32,956 nt of DNA from Candidatus Komeilibacteria bacterium (GTDB lineage Bacteria > Patescibacteriota > Patescibacteriia > UBA1558 > GWA2-36-10). Positions 21,067 to 29,031 of this stretch are shown here, one piece after another. How positions within the stretch are numbered: the stretch's first letter is position 1; each line of letters starts with the position of its first letter. The notes under the pieces are model-generated. The model worked only from the letters and a program-made list of their open reading frames with translations. It had not been told where the DNA came from and ran no database searches. The stretch covers positions 84,873 to 117,828 of the forward strand of contig JABHZY010000017.1 in the NCBI GenBank assembly GCA_018656065.1, given 5' to 3'. The position numbers and the translations under genes are program-made.

Positions 21067-22636
21067 ATTGTTGTATAGGGATAAAGCCAGATATTTGTAA
21101 ATCTCGCCTTGTTCCCACGATTTTTTCAATAGTATTAAGAATTATCGACCTTTTAGTTGTAAAATCTAGGCCTTGCAAAGCCTCTTTTGTCTTATTAGCA
21201 AATTTCTTCATCTCTTGTTTGTTTGGCATTGCCAGTTGTTTTTGATTACCTTTACTTGTAGCTTTTCTTATTTGGTTTTCAAGCTGGCTAATTTTTTCCC
21301 TAATTGGCGTAGTGTAGCCTTTAAGTTGTTCTAAGTCAAACACTCCTGCACCATAGGCTTTGTTATACCTTTCCTCTTGTTTCTTTAATTTTTCAATTTG
21401 TCGTTTTTGGGCGTCTACATCAACCAAAACATCTTTGGATTTACTTTGTCTTTCTTTGAACCAACGATTGACTTGGGCTGTCATTAGTTCAGGCGAGCTC
21501 ATAAGCCCCGCTATCTTTTGCCAGACTAATTTATCTGCAAGTATTGCATTGATGCCTTTTTCTTTGCATTTGGGAGGTAGGGGGAAACTTAAAACTCTGT
21601 CGCTACAGCGATAATAAAGGTTTGGTTTATTAGCATACCCTTCTCCTGTTCGTTTTCTCCCACAAGCACAAGAAATTTTACCCGCTAAAAGGTAGTCATT
21701 TTTTTTGTTGCGTGGGCACAGAGCAAAGTTTGCCTCTATTTGTTTTCTTGCCTTTTCAAAAAGCTCCGTAGTAATAATAGGTGGCACAGGTATTATTATC
21801 CATTCTTCTTTGGGCTTTTTTCTACGACTGGTCTTTTTTACTTTTTTATACCTTTGCTCTTTCAGTGGCTTATCTGGAACGACAGCATAAGAGCTACCCC
21901 AGCAAGCCTCTCCTATATAAGTACGGTTGCGTAGCATAGTGCTTAAGGTGCTAGTGCTCCAAACACCTCGTTTACTCTTTCTTGGTTTTATGCCCTCTTT
22001 TTGAAGCCGTCTCACAACCGCTCTGAGTGTCATACCTTCATTAGCTACCCAAGAAAATATCATCTTTACAACACGTGCCTCTTCGGGATTTATTTTGTAA
22101 TAGCCGTGTTTGTCGTTTTGTTTTGGTATATAGTCGTAGCCATAACGGGGTTCACTTACTAAAATATGGCCTTCTTTTACTTTTCGTAGTTTACCTAATC
22201 TGAAACGTTCTGATATTTTTGCTCGTTCGTATTCAGCAAATAAACCCCTCACACCGTATAGTATTTTATCTTCACTATTCTTGGGAGAGGAGACAGTAAC
22301 AAATAATACTTCGATACCAGCTTCTTTTAATTCGTCCATAATCAACTCCTGATATGAGTAACGTCTGGCCAATCGGTCTGGGTCATAAATAAGTATGGCT
22401 TCCCACACTTTATTTTTAGCGTCTTGTCTTAACTTATCAAGAGCTGGTCTGGCTAGAATATCGCCGCTCCATCCGTCATCAATATATTCTTCAACAATAG
22501 TATAGCCATTCTTTTGAGTAAATTCCTTGAGTGAATACTCTTGATTTTTAATTGTTTGCTGTTCCTCCTGATGGGATGTAGAAACACGAGCGTAGGTAGC
22601 TATTAACTTTATTGGTTTTTCTTTTGTAATATCCAT
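21014..22636 (-). CDS. Large serine recombinase / site-specific integrase
   Basis: N-terminal resolvase domain ATYARVSTSHQEEQQTIKNQ...YDPDRLARR; Recombinase domain; zinc ribbon ISCACGRKRTGEGYANKPNLYYRCSDR; C-terminal coiled coil. Last 53 nt overlap the ychF 5' end. Confidence 0.95.
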   Translation of the reverse strand: MDITKEKPIKLIATYARVSTSHQEEQQTIKNQEYSLKEFTQKNGYTIVEEYIDDGWSGDILARPALDKLRQDAKNKVWEAILIYDPDRLARRYSYQELIMDELKEAGIEVLFVTVSSPKNSEDKILYGVRGLFAEYERAKISERFRLGKLRKVKEGHILVSEPRYGYDYIPKQNDKHGYYKINPEEARVVKMIFSWVANEGMTLRAVVRRLQKEGIKPRKSKRGVWSTSTLSTMLRNRTYIGEACWGSSYAVVPDKPLKEQRYKKVKKTSRRKKPKEEWIIIPVPPIITTELFEKARKQIEANFALCPRNKKNDYLLAGKISCACGRKRTGEGYANKPNLYYRCSDRVLSFPLPPKCKEKGINAILADKLVWQKIAGLMSSPELMTAQVNRWFKERQSKSKDVLVDVDAQKRQIEKLKKQEERYNKAYGAGVFDLEQLKGYTTPIREKISQLENQIRKATSKGNQKQLAMPNKQEMKKFANKTKEALQGLDFTTKRSIILNTIEKIVGTRRDLQISGFIPIQQYAKFKTNSRNCWSTKRW

Positions 22637-22640
22637 TATT

Positions 22641-22823
22641 TTATTTTTTATATTTTGACTTGGACATAAATTTAGCTATTTCGGATTTTGGGATACGTAA
22701 TAAGGCGGTTCTGCCCTTGCCTAGCTTATAACCTTTAAGACTGCCCTCTTTGAGCCAGCGGGCTACTGTGCGGGGGTTAACTCTAAAAATTTTTGCTACC
22801 TCCTCTTTTGTTAGAAATTCCAT
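22641..22823 (-). CDS. Excisionase-family HTH DNA-binding protein
   Basis: FLTKEEVAKIFRVNPRTVARWLKEGSLKGYKLGKGRTALLRIPKSEIAKFM: helix-turn-helix_17/Xis pattern, directly upstream of the recombinase. Confidence 0.85.
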   Translation of the reverse strand: MEFLTKEEVAKIFRVNPRTVARWLKEGSLKGYKLGKGRTALLRIPKSEIAKFMSKSKYKK

Positions 22824-22838
22824 ATGTTTATTATATAC

Positions 22839-22997
22839 CTAATTGTCCATAGTTGTCAAGTCATCTTTTTCTTTCAAGACTTCTTCAAAAAGAATGTCAA
22901 AAGCACGATTTAATTTATCGCTATTTTCCAACTCCTTATCAACAAATTGATAAGTTATAAGCGGTTCTTTTTTCTTTGTGCTATTTGACGTAGTCAT
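22839..22997 (-). CDS. Small hypothetical protein (52 aa), absent from the supplied ORF track
   Basis: Read manually: MTTSNSTKKKEPLITYQFVDKELENSDKLNRAFDILFEEVLKEKDDLTTMDN*; fills the gap between the Rep-like gene and the HTH gene in the same orientation. Confidence 0.6.
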   Translation of the reverse strand: MTTSNSTKKKEPLITYQFVDKELENSDKLNRAFDILFEEVLKEKDDLTTMDN

Positions 22998-23011
22998 AGT
23001 CTATAATGTTT

Positions 23012-24199
23012 CTAAGTATTACATCGTTTAATGTCTATATTTTTGGACAGTTGGTTATTAAAATTTAAGCCTAATTCTTCTTGAGTAGATGTGCTAATTC
23101 CGAATTGATTTAATATATAGCTGTGTATTTTGAGATTGGTTAGATTATTCAAAGCCTTAACATCAAAATTATTTTGTAGCTCACCTAAGCGTTTCAGGTA
23201 GTTATACCAAGTCTGACGGCTTTTATACCTTTGAAGGTATCTGCTCCTGGTTTCGGCCAGTCCATAGGCCTGCAAGCTGGCTAAAATGCCTTTGATAGTA
23301 TCTTTAGTCTGTATGTGGCTGTAATGCTCGTCTAAAAACTTTTCAATAAATGGTTGGCCTTCTAAGGACAAAAACAGGATTTTTTGTAATGGATGGTTGA
23401 ATACGTCATTAACTTCCTGTTTTAGTAAGGCGTCCCAAATATGTTGCTTGAAGATGGCTTCTAGGGTTGGTTTTTTTCTGCCAAGATACGGTTTGAATTT
23501 AGCCGTGATTTTTCGGGGAGTTTTTAGTGTAAGCTCAATTCTTAGAATTTCTGCACCACCGTCTTCAAATTTTTTGGCTATTTCTTTTTCTTCTTTGGTT
23601 TTAGCATTGTTCAAAACCTCTCGTTTTTTATCGTAAGCTTTGATAGTTTCTGAGCTTATTTTGCCTTTGCTAAATATCAATTCTTTGCCCCGATACTTAT
23701 AATCTGAAAAGTCAACAATTCTATATTTGGAATGAGCTTTGTAATCAAAAGGTTTCAGTGCTTTTAAGGCTAAATCACAGGGACAGACTTTCTCTAAGTG
23801 TATGTTTTTACCGATGGCTAGCAGTATGGGAATAGCTGATTTTATCTGATGAGAAAATATATAAACGCCTATCGTTTGTAAGAACTCGTGTAGTGCTTTT
23901 ACTGTGTCATCAAGCTGGTGCTCATATATAATTGAGTGGTTCTCGCCGTATAACAGTTTTGGCAGCGAAGTTTCAAGACAAAAATAGGTTTTAGCTGGGT
24001 TAAGAAAGTCTTGTTCAATCCAGTATTTGGGCGTATAGACGCCTTGTTTTTGTCTATCTTTTCGCCAAGTATTATTAGTCCAGATATACCTGTTTCCTGT
24101 AGCGTAGAATAGATTTAATGCCCTTTGGTGTATCTTTTCTTGGAAGTAAAAGGTATTTTTATGTTCGTATTTGAATTTTAGTTTTATAGTGTCTATCAT
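23012..24199 (-). CDS. Putative phage/plasmid replication initiator (G2P/Phage_CRI-like, HUH family)
   Basis: MIDTIKLKF start; ILRIELTLKTPRKI and ETIKAYDKKREVLN blocks resemble G2P-type Rep proteins; mobile-element context. Confidence 0.55.
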   Translation of the reverse strand: MIDTIKLKFKYEHKNTFYFQEKIHQRALNLFYATGNRYIWTNNTWRKDRQKQGVYTPKYWIEQDFLNPAKTYFCLETSLPKLLYGENHSIIYEHQLDDTVKALHEFLQTIGVYIFSHQIKSAIPILLAIGKNIHLEKVCPCDLALKALKPFDYKAHSKYRIVDFSDYKYRGKELIFSKGKISSETIKAYDKKREVLNNAKTKEEKEIAKKFEDGGAEILRIELTLKTPRKITAKFKPYLGRKKPTLEAIFKQHIWDALLKQEVNDVFNHPLQKILFLSLEGQPFIEKFLDEHYSHIQTKDTIKGILASLQAYGLAETRSRYLQRYKSRQTWYNYLKRLGELQNNFDVKALNNLTNLKIHSYILNQFGISTSTQEELGLNFNNQLSKNIDIKRCNT

Positions 24200-24237
24200 C
24201 TCTGGGATGTGTTATAACCTCTAGTTACTGCTCAAAG

Positions 24238-24531
24238 TTAATTTGAGTAGAGTCTATTTTTAAGGTTTTTAACATTGTCCCAGTATGAGCGTGATTTTTG
24301 CTCTAGTCGGTCAGCCCAAAAATCATCAGCCACTTTTTCAATGCCTGCGTCACGGCGGAAAACAAATTGAACTTTACGGGGATTTGCTCTATCCAAAGTT
24401 AGTAATTCAAAATCAGCCGTTGTCAAAGCGGCTGCACAACCTAAATCATAAGTAGCAAAACGGTCGTTGTTTTCTTCAGAGACTTTATTGCTTGTTATGT
24501 TTTTTTGTTTCTCTGATAGTTTTTTTGTCAT
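24238..24531 (-). CDS. DUF5659-like small protein
   Basis: ATYDLGCAAALTTADFELLTLDRANPRKVQFVFRRDAGIEKVADDFWADRLEQKSRSYWDNVKNLKNRLY fits the pattern remembered for this family. Confidence 0.65.
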   Translation of the reverse strand: MTKKLSEKQKNITSNKVSEENNDRFATYDLGCAAALTTADFELLTLDRANPRKVQFVFRRDAGIEKVADDFWADRLEQKSRSYWDNVKNLKNRLYSN

Positions 24532-24619
24532 AGTAATTTTTGATAATAATTTTTTATATCTTAATTTTAATAAATCTGAGCAATACTTTTAATTGACTAG
24601 TGGTATACTTTGGCCAATA

Positions 24620-24647
24620 AAAAAATAGCCATATTAGGCTATTTTTT
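24620..24647 (-). terminator. Terminator of the 695-aa gene
   Basis: AAAAAATAGCC-ATATTA-GGCTATTTTTT. Confidence 0.8.
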
Positions 24648-24684
24648 AGTAAGTTGTTAACAATGACTAGAAGTTAACTAAAAG

Positions 24685-26772
24685 TCAGTTAACAAATTTT
24701 ATGTTGTATTTTTCACGATTTAGGTCATAACCGCCAGTAGGTAAGCGTATTATTAAGTCATCTTTTAATTTAAGTTTGTTTTTGAAATGAGAGTTTATTT
24801 CCTTTATTTCTTTACTTGGCATTTGATTGCTTTTATAACCAATAGTTTGGCACAAAATGTTAATATCTTTACGGCCATCTTTTAGAATAGTAATTATTTT
24901 AGGCCTTTTATTTCCTTTTATTGCATAGCTTGGTTTTTTAGTTTTTTCATTTTGATAAATTCCATTCCTTGTAGATATGAACACTTTTTTCTTGTCAGTG
25001 CGTTGTATGTCTTTTTTGGGCGAACTTTTTTGTTTAGTTGATGTAGCTATAGAGCTTAAGCCATCTTTTAGGCCTTCAACTTCCATTGCCCCACCAACTA
25101 TTTGAACTTGCAATGGTTGCTGTGTATTTTTTTCATTCTGTCCAAAATCAAATTCGCCGTTTTCTTTTTTCTCATCAATACTTTCCATCATTTTAGACCA
25201 ACTTTTAGACTTTGTTTTCTGGAGTCGAGATACACTGTCATCTATTTCATAAAGGTGCAGGATTAACCATTGAGGTAGAGGGAATGTTTGTTGGCCAGCT
25301 CGAACCCACATACTTTCAATATCGCCATAGAAATTTAGCATACCAGCCTTGCCACCATTTTCCCACCAGACGTCCATATCGTCTAAATTTTCAAAAAGGT
25401 TGTCTGGTAAATAATCAGGCATACTTTTCTTTATTTTTGCAAAATCATCACGTTTTAATAAAGTTTTTAGGTTGTCTATAAGGATTATGTATTGAGCGTT
25501 TAGCCTTTCGTTAACCATAAGAAGATAGCCAGAATAACTAGCTTCAAGGGTATTTGAAATTCGTCCTATGATTATTTTGAGCATAAATACCGCTTGTTCA
25601 TATGAGAGCTTATTGATTTTTATTTCTTTACCGCTAATAGCTTTTGTTGCTTTCCTCACACGCTCAATTAATTTGTCGTTTTCTTTTAATTTTTTTGCAA
25701 TTTCTTTTGTACCTGGTTTTTCTTTGGCAATTCCGAGCAACAAGAAGCTAATTAGATTTAAGGAATTTTCAGCCTTTTTTGCTACAGCCTCAACTTCGGC
25801 AGTGGCCAAAGATGTAAAAGGCCTTTCGTATGTTTCTGATAGTTTTCCAATTTTATTTTGGCCGACAATGTTTTCTATTTTATCAATAATTTCTAGGTAA
25901 AGGTTTTCCAAACTTTCACGGTCAAGCGGAGTATTACTTTGGTAGGCTTGGGTTAGCATTGACACTTGGCTTAATAGCACCCAAAATTCAGCAAGATGGT
26001 CTGGATAAATAACATAACTTTTTGGCTCTACAATTTTTCCATCTATACTAACCCAATCATCTATGCCCAGATTAGACTCATCGTCAGTTGGCAATGTATA
26101 AATTTGTCCATCTTTATCAATCGTGATGTTATTATATTTTAGCCACTTGTTGTATTTATCAATAGTTTCTTTTGTTTTATCTTCATCACCAGCAAACATT
26201 AAAGGATGTATTGTTTCTTGTATAATTTTTAGTGCTTTTATATAGTCTTCTTCCGATTTTGAGCTTGTATAGTATGATAGTATGTAAAAAACAGCACGCC
26301 ATTTGGTATCTTTGATAAATATAGTTTCTGGTACTCCCAAGTTAGTAAAAATCTCAACAATTTTGTAAAAGGTAAATCTATCACCAATGTCTCTTGCAAT
26401 CAATTCAAGAGCTTCTCTTTTAATACGACTGTTTTTCCCAGTAATTCTATTATGGAGTTCAATTATTTTATCACCGTAAAATTCAAATTCAATTATCCTA
26501 TTTCCAACCACACGGTGAGTTTGTTTTTTCATTTCATCCCAGTCATACTCAATGAGGTCAAGGTCTATGAGTAGCTGGATAAGGTCGTCGTTAGTCTCTT
26601 CTGTGGAAGTTTTGTATTTATGCTTTGGTTTGACATCTCGAATGTCTATTATTTGCATAAATTTTTGGAATAACTCTCGATGTTGTAGGAGTTCATCTAC
26701 AGTTTTAATATATGAAAGTAGATTACTACGTCTTGTTTTTTTGGTGTTTTCTTTTTTCGTTTTGGGAGTCAT
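24685..26772 (-). CDS. Large uncharacterised protein, C-terminal winged-helix-like domain; possible Abi-like N-terminal region
   Basis: Start set at MTPKTKKENTKK (26772). C-terminus EINSHFKNKLKLKDDLIIRLPTGGYDLNREKYNIKF resembles OmpR-type wHTH ends; the N-terminal helical part (RFTFYKIVEIFTNLGVPE...KWRAVFYILSYY) vaguely recalls abortive-infection proteins. Confidence 0.6.
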   Translation of the reverse strand: MTPKTKKENTKKTRRSNLLSYIKTVDELLQHRELFQKFMQIIDIRDVKPKHKYKTSTEETNDDLIQLLIDLDLIEYDWDEMKKQTHRVVGNRIIEFEFYGDKIIELHNRITGKNSRIKREALELIARDIGDRFTFYKIVEIFTNLGVPETIFIKDTKWRAVFYILSYYTSSKSEEDYIKALKIIQETIHPLMFAGDEDKTKETIDKYNKWLKYNNITIDKDGQIYTLPTDDESNLGIDDWVSIDGKIVEPKSYVIYPDHLAEFWVLLSQVSMLTQAYQSNTPLDRESLENLYLEIIDKIENIVGQNKIGKLSETYERPFTSLATAEVEAVAKKAENSLNLISFLLLGIAKEKPGTKEIAKKLKENDKLIERVRKATKAISGKEIKINKLSYEQAVFMLKIIIGRISNTLEASYSGYLLMVNERLNAQYIILIDNLKTLLKRDDFAKIKKSMPDYLPDNLFENLDDMDVWWENGGKAGMLNFYGDIESMWVRAGQQTFPLPQWLILHLYEIDDSVSRLQKTKSKSWSKMMESIDEKKENGEFDFGQNEKNTQQPLQVQIVGGAMEVEGLKDGLSSIATSTKQKSSPKKDIQRTDKKKVFISTRNGIYQNEKTKKPSYAIKGNKRPKIITILKDGRKDINILCQTIGYKSNQMPSKEIKEINSHFKNKLKLKDDLIIRLPTGGYDLNREKYNIKFVN

Positions 26773-26791
26773 AGTAATTTTTATAGTAATG

Positions 26792-26821
26792 TTTGCAGAT
26801 TGTAAAAATCTACTGTATAAT
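26792..26821 (+). promoter_or_regulatory. Putative promoter of the rightward operon in a divergent control region
   Basis: TTTGCA-18 nt-TATAAT; includes inverted repeat AGATT-GTAAA-AATCT; lies between divergently oriented genes. Confidence 0.5.
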
Positions 26822-26850
26822 AATGTTAGCAAATGTTAAGTAATAAATCA

Positions 26851-27054
26851 ATGAACCAAGATATTGCTAAAAATGAAGAAATGCCAGAGCTTCTAACATT
26901 ACAAGAGGCTTGCGATATTCTAAAATGTCATCCAAACACCCTTCGTCAATGGGACAAGAAGGGTATTTTAGTTGCCGTGCGTTTTGGTGAGAGAAAAGAT
27001 AGAAGATATAGAAAAGAAGATATTTTGCAATTTTTAAATCAGCAAGATAAATGA
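26851..27054 (+). CDS. MerR-like/excisionase-like HTH protein
   Basis: LLTLQEACDILKCHPNTLRQWDKKGILVAVRFGERKDRRYRKEDILQFL; alternative upstream start at 26833. Confidence 0.8.
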   Translation: MNQDIAKNEEMPELLTLQEACDILKCHPNTLRQWDKKGILVAVRFGERKDRRYRKEDILQFLNQQDK

Positions 27055-27110
27055 AATAAATAATTAACAATTTAATTGCCTAACCCTCTTGAATTAAAAA
27101 TTTAGAGATA

Positions 27111-27267
27111 TGGCATAAAATCCCATCCCTGATACTGAGCTCTTCGTTCAGCTACTCAGGGATGGGTCGTATAGGGAAACTTGTATGGATGGCCGAAAGG
27201 TCGTCGGCTGGCGGGGAGCTTTGTGCTTTTCGTCAGTGAGAAAACTAAATCCCATCCCTATATGCCA
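27111..27267 (+). ncRNA. Candidate structured RNA / cis-regulatory leader upstream of mod
   Basis: Closing stem TGGCATA/TATGCCA; 11-bp stem CCCATCCCTGA/TCAGGGATGGG; GGCC-GAAA-GGTC tetraloop hairpin; 12-bp stem CTGGCGGGGAGC-TTTGT-GCTTTTCGTCAG with G.U pairs. Confidence 0.6.
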
Positions 27268-29031
27268 ACAAAAAATAAATCGGTTAATTTATCCGACAAT
27301 AAAAAAACAACAAATACTCTCCTTCAAGAGGTGGAGGGTTTTAAAAAAGAAATAAAACAACTTAAAACTAGGAAGAAATACGGTCTTGTCTGGGAGAGTA
27401 AACCAGAGAAGGTTGTTGAGATGTGTAAGGAAAAACTGCCAGTCCTTAAAGAAGAAAAATTTAAAGAAATAAAATCTAATACAAAGAGCCCAGTTAATGT
27501 TTTGATTGAGGGAGACAATTACCATTCTCTCTCAGTTTTAAATTATACTCATAAAGGTCTTGTAGATGTGATATATATTGACCCTCCTTATAACACTGGT
27601 AACAAGGATTTTATATTTAATGATGACTATATTGATAAAGATGATAGTTACCGTCATTCCAAGTGGGTTTCATTTATGTATTCAAGATTAAAATTGGCTC
27701 GTAATTTATTAAGTAAAGATGGAGTAATTTTTATATCAATTGATGATAATGAATTTGCACAATTGAAATTATTGTGTGATGAAATTTTTGGTGAAAGAAA
27801 TTTCTTATCCGCAATAAAATTAAAAGTAAAAGCACCAGCAGGCGTTGGGCAGGAGAGTTATTTATTTGATATTTGTGAGTATGTATTAGCATATGCAAAA
27901 AATTCTCTGAATGTAGTAAATAGGACTCCCCAGACAGAAAAAATTATTTCTACTGACACAACAAAAACATATAACAAAATACTAAAGTCATTTGGTAATG
28001 ATAAATTGGTAAAAACTATATCTGGAGGGATTGTAGGTAAAATTAAAGTATATAAACACAATAAGTATGAAATTGAAACCATACCTGTACTTAAGAGAGA
28101 TATGGCTACCTATTATTCAAATTTCAATAAGGTATTTAGAACCACAAATCCCCAAGGCGGGCTGATGAAAAGGGTAATACCACAAATCCCAAAAAAGGGA
28201 TTGGTTTCAATTGAGTATGTGCCATCTAAAGGTAGGAATAAAGGCACTAGGTATAGGTATTATTTTATAGATGGGTCTTTAGTTGTCTGGTTAAAAGACT
28301 CCGCATTAAAGGATACAGAAAATAAGTTGGTGAAAAAGAATGCAAAGAATACAAATTTATGGCTTGATAATTTTCATCAGGGTATTGCTGGAGAAGGAAA
28401 TGTAGATTTTAAAAATGGCAAGAAGCCAGTACGAATGATAAAGAGATTACTTGAAATGGCATCTGATGATAGTGCGGTTATACTAGATTTTTTTGCTGGC
28501 TCTGGCACAATAGGGCAAGCAGTATTAGAGCTTAATAATAAGGACTCAGGCAAGAGAAAATTTATATTATGTACTGATAATGAAGAAAATATATGTAGAG
28601 AAAAATGTTACCCTAGAATATCTAATGTTATAAAAGGCTATTCAAATAAAAAAGGATTAGGAGGGCACTTAAAATACTACAAAACAGATTTTGTAGATGG
28701 ACAATCTACGGATAAGAATAAAAAGGCTTTAGTTGATAAATCAACCGAAATGCTTTGTATTAAGGAAAATTGTTTTAATAGTGTTAAGAGAGGCAAAAAT
28801 TTTGTAATTTTCAAAGATGGCGACAATAAATATCTAGGTATTATTTATGATGATGATGGCATAGAGCCCCTTAAAAAAGAGGTTAATAGATTAAAGAAGA
28901 AATTTATTGTTTATGTTTTCTCTCTTGATGATAGTGCTAGAGAGGAAGAATTTGAAGATGTAGGCGAGTGGGTTGAGCCTAAACCTATACCAGCGGTAAT
29001 TTTAAATGTATATAAAAGAGTATTCCGATGA
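27262..29031 (+). CDS. Type III restriction-modification system DNA methyltransferase (Mod), N6-adenine type
   Basis: VDVIYIDPPYNTGNKDFIFNDDY followed C-terminally by ILDFFAGSGTIGQAVLEL (DPPY before FxGxG); start set at MPTKNKS because the residues before it lie in the RNA structure. Confidence 0.92.
   Translation: MPTKNKSVNLSDNKKTTNTLLQEVEGFKKEIKQLKTRKKYGLVWESKPEKVVEMCKEKLPVLKEEKFKEIKSNTKSPVNVLIEGDNYHSLSVLNYTHKGLVDVIYIDPPYNTGNKDFIFNDDYIDKDDSYRHSKWVSFMYSRLKLARNLLSKDGVIFISIDDNEFAQLKLLCDEIFGERNFLSAIKLKVKAPAGVGQESYLFDICEYVLAYAKNSLNVVNRTPQTEKIISTDTTKTYNKILKSFGNDKLVKTISGGIVGKIKVYKHNKYEIETIPVLKRDMATYYSNFNKVFRTTNPQGGLMKRVIPQIPKKGLVSIEYVPSKGRNKGTRYRYYFIDGSLVVWLKDSALKDTENKLVKKNAKNTNLWLDNFHQGIAGEGNVDFKNGKKPVRMIKRLLEMASDDSAVILDFFAGSGTIGQAVLELNNKDSGKRKFILCTDNEENICREKCYPRISNVIKGYSNKKGLGGHLKYYKTDFVDGQSTDKNKKALVDKSTEMLCIKENCFNSVKRGKNFVIFKDGDNKYLGIIYDDDGIEPLKKEVNRLKKKFIVYVFSLDDSAREEEFEDVGEWVEPKPIPAVILNVYKRVFR

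Noticed and set aside
21067-21129. N-terminal extension of YchF in the ORF track
   Set aside because: YchF homologues start near the P-loop; the extension is recombinase coding sequence in another frame.
27122-27236. Hammerhead, HDV-like or pistol ribozyme
   Set aside because: GAAA and GGC/CGG segments looked suggestive, but the required conserved cores (e.g. CUGAUGA) are absent.
27181-27261. N-terminal extension of Mod (MYGWPKGRRLAGSF...)
   Set aside because: This segment is explained by RNA hairpins; MPTKNKS is the more plausible start.
27300-27306. A7 tract near the mod start as a phase-variation repeat
   Set aside because: Short A-runs are common in this AT-rich genome; no longer simple repeat seen.
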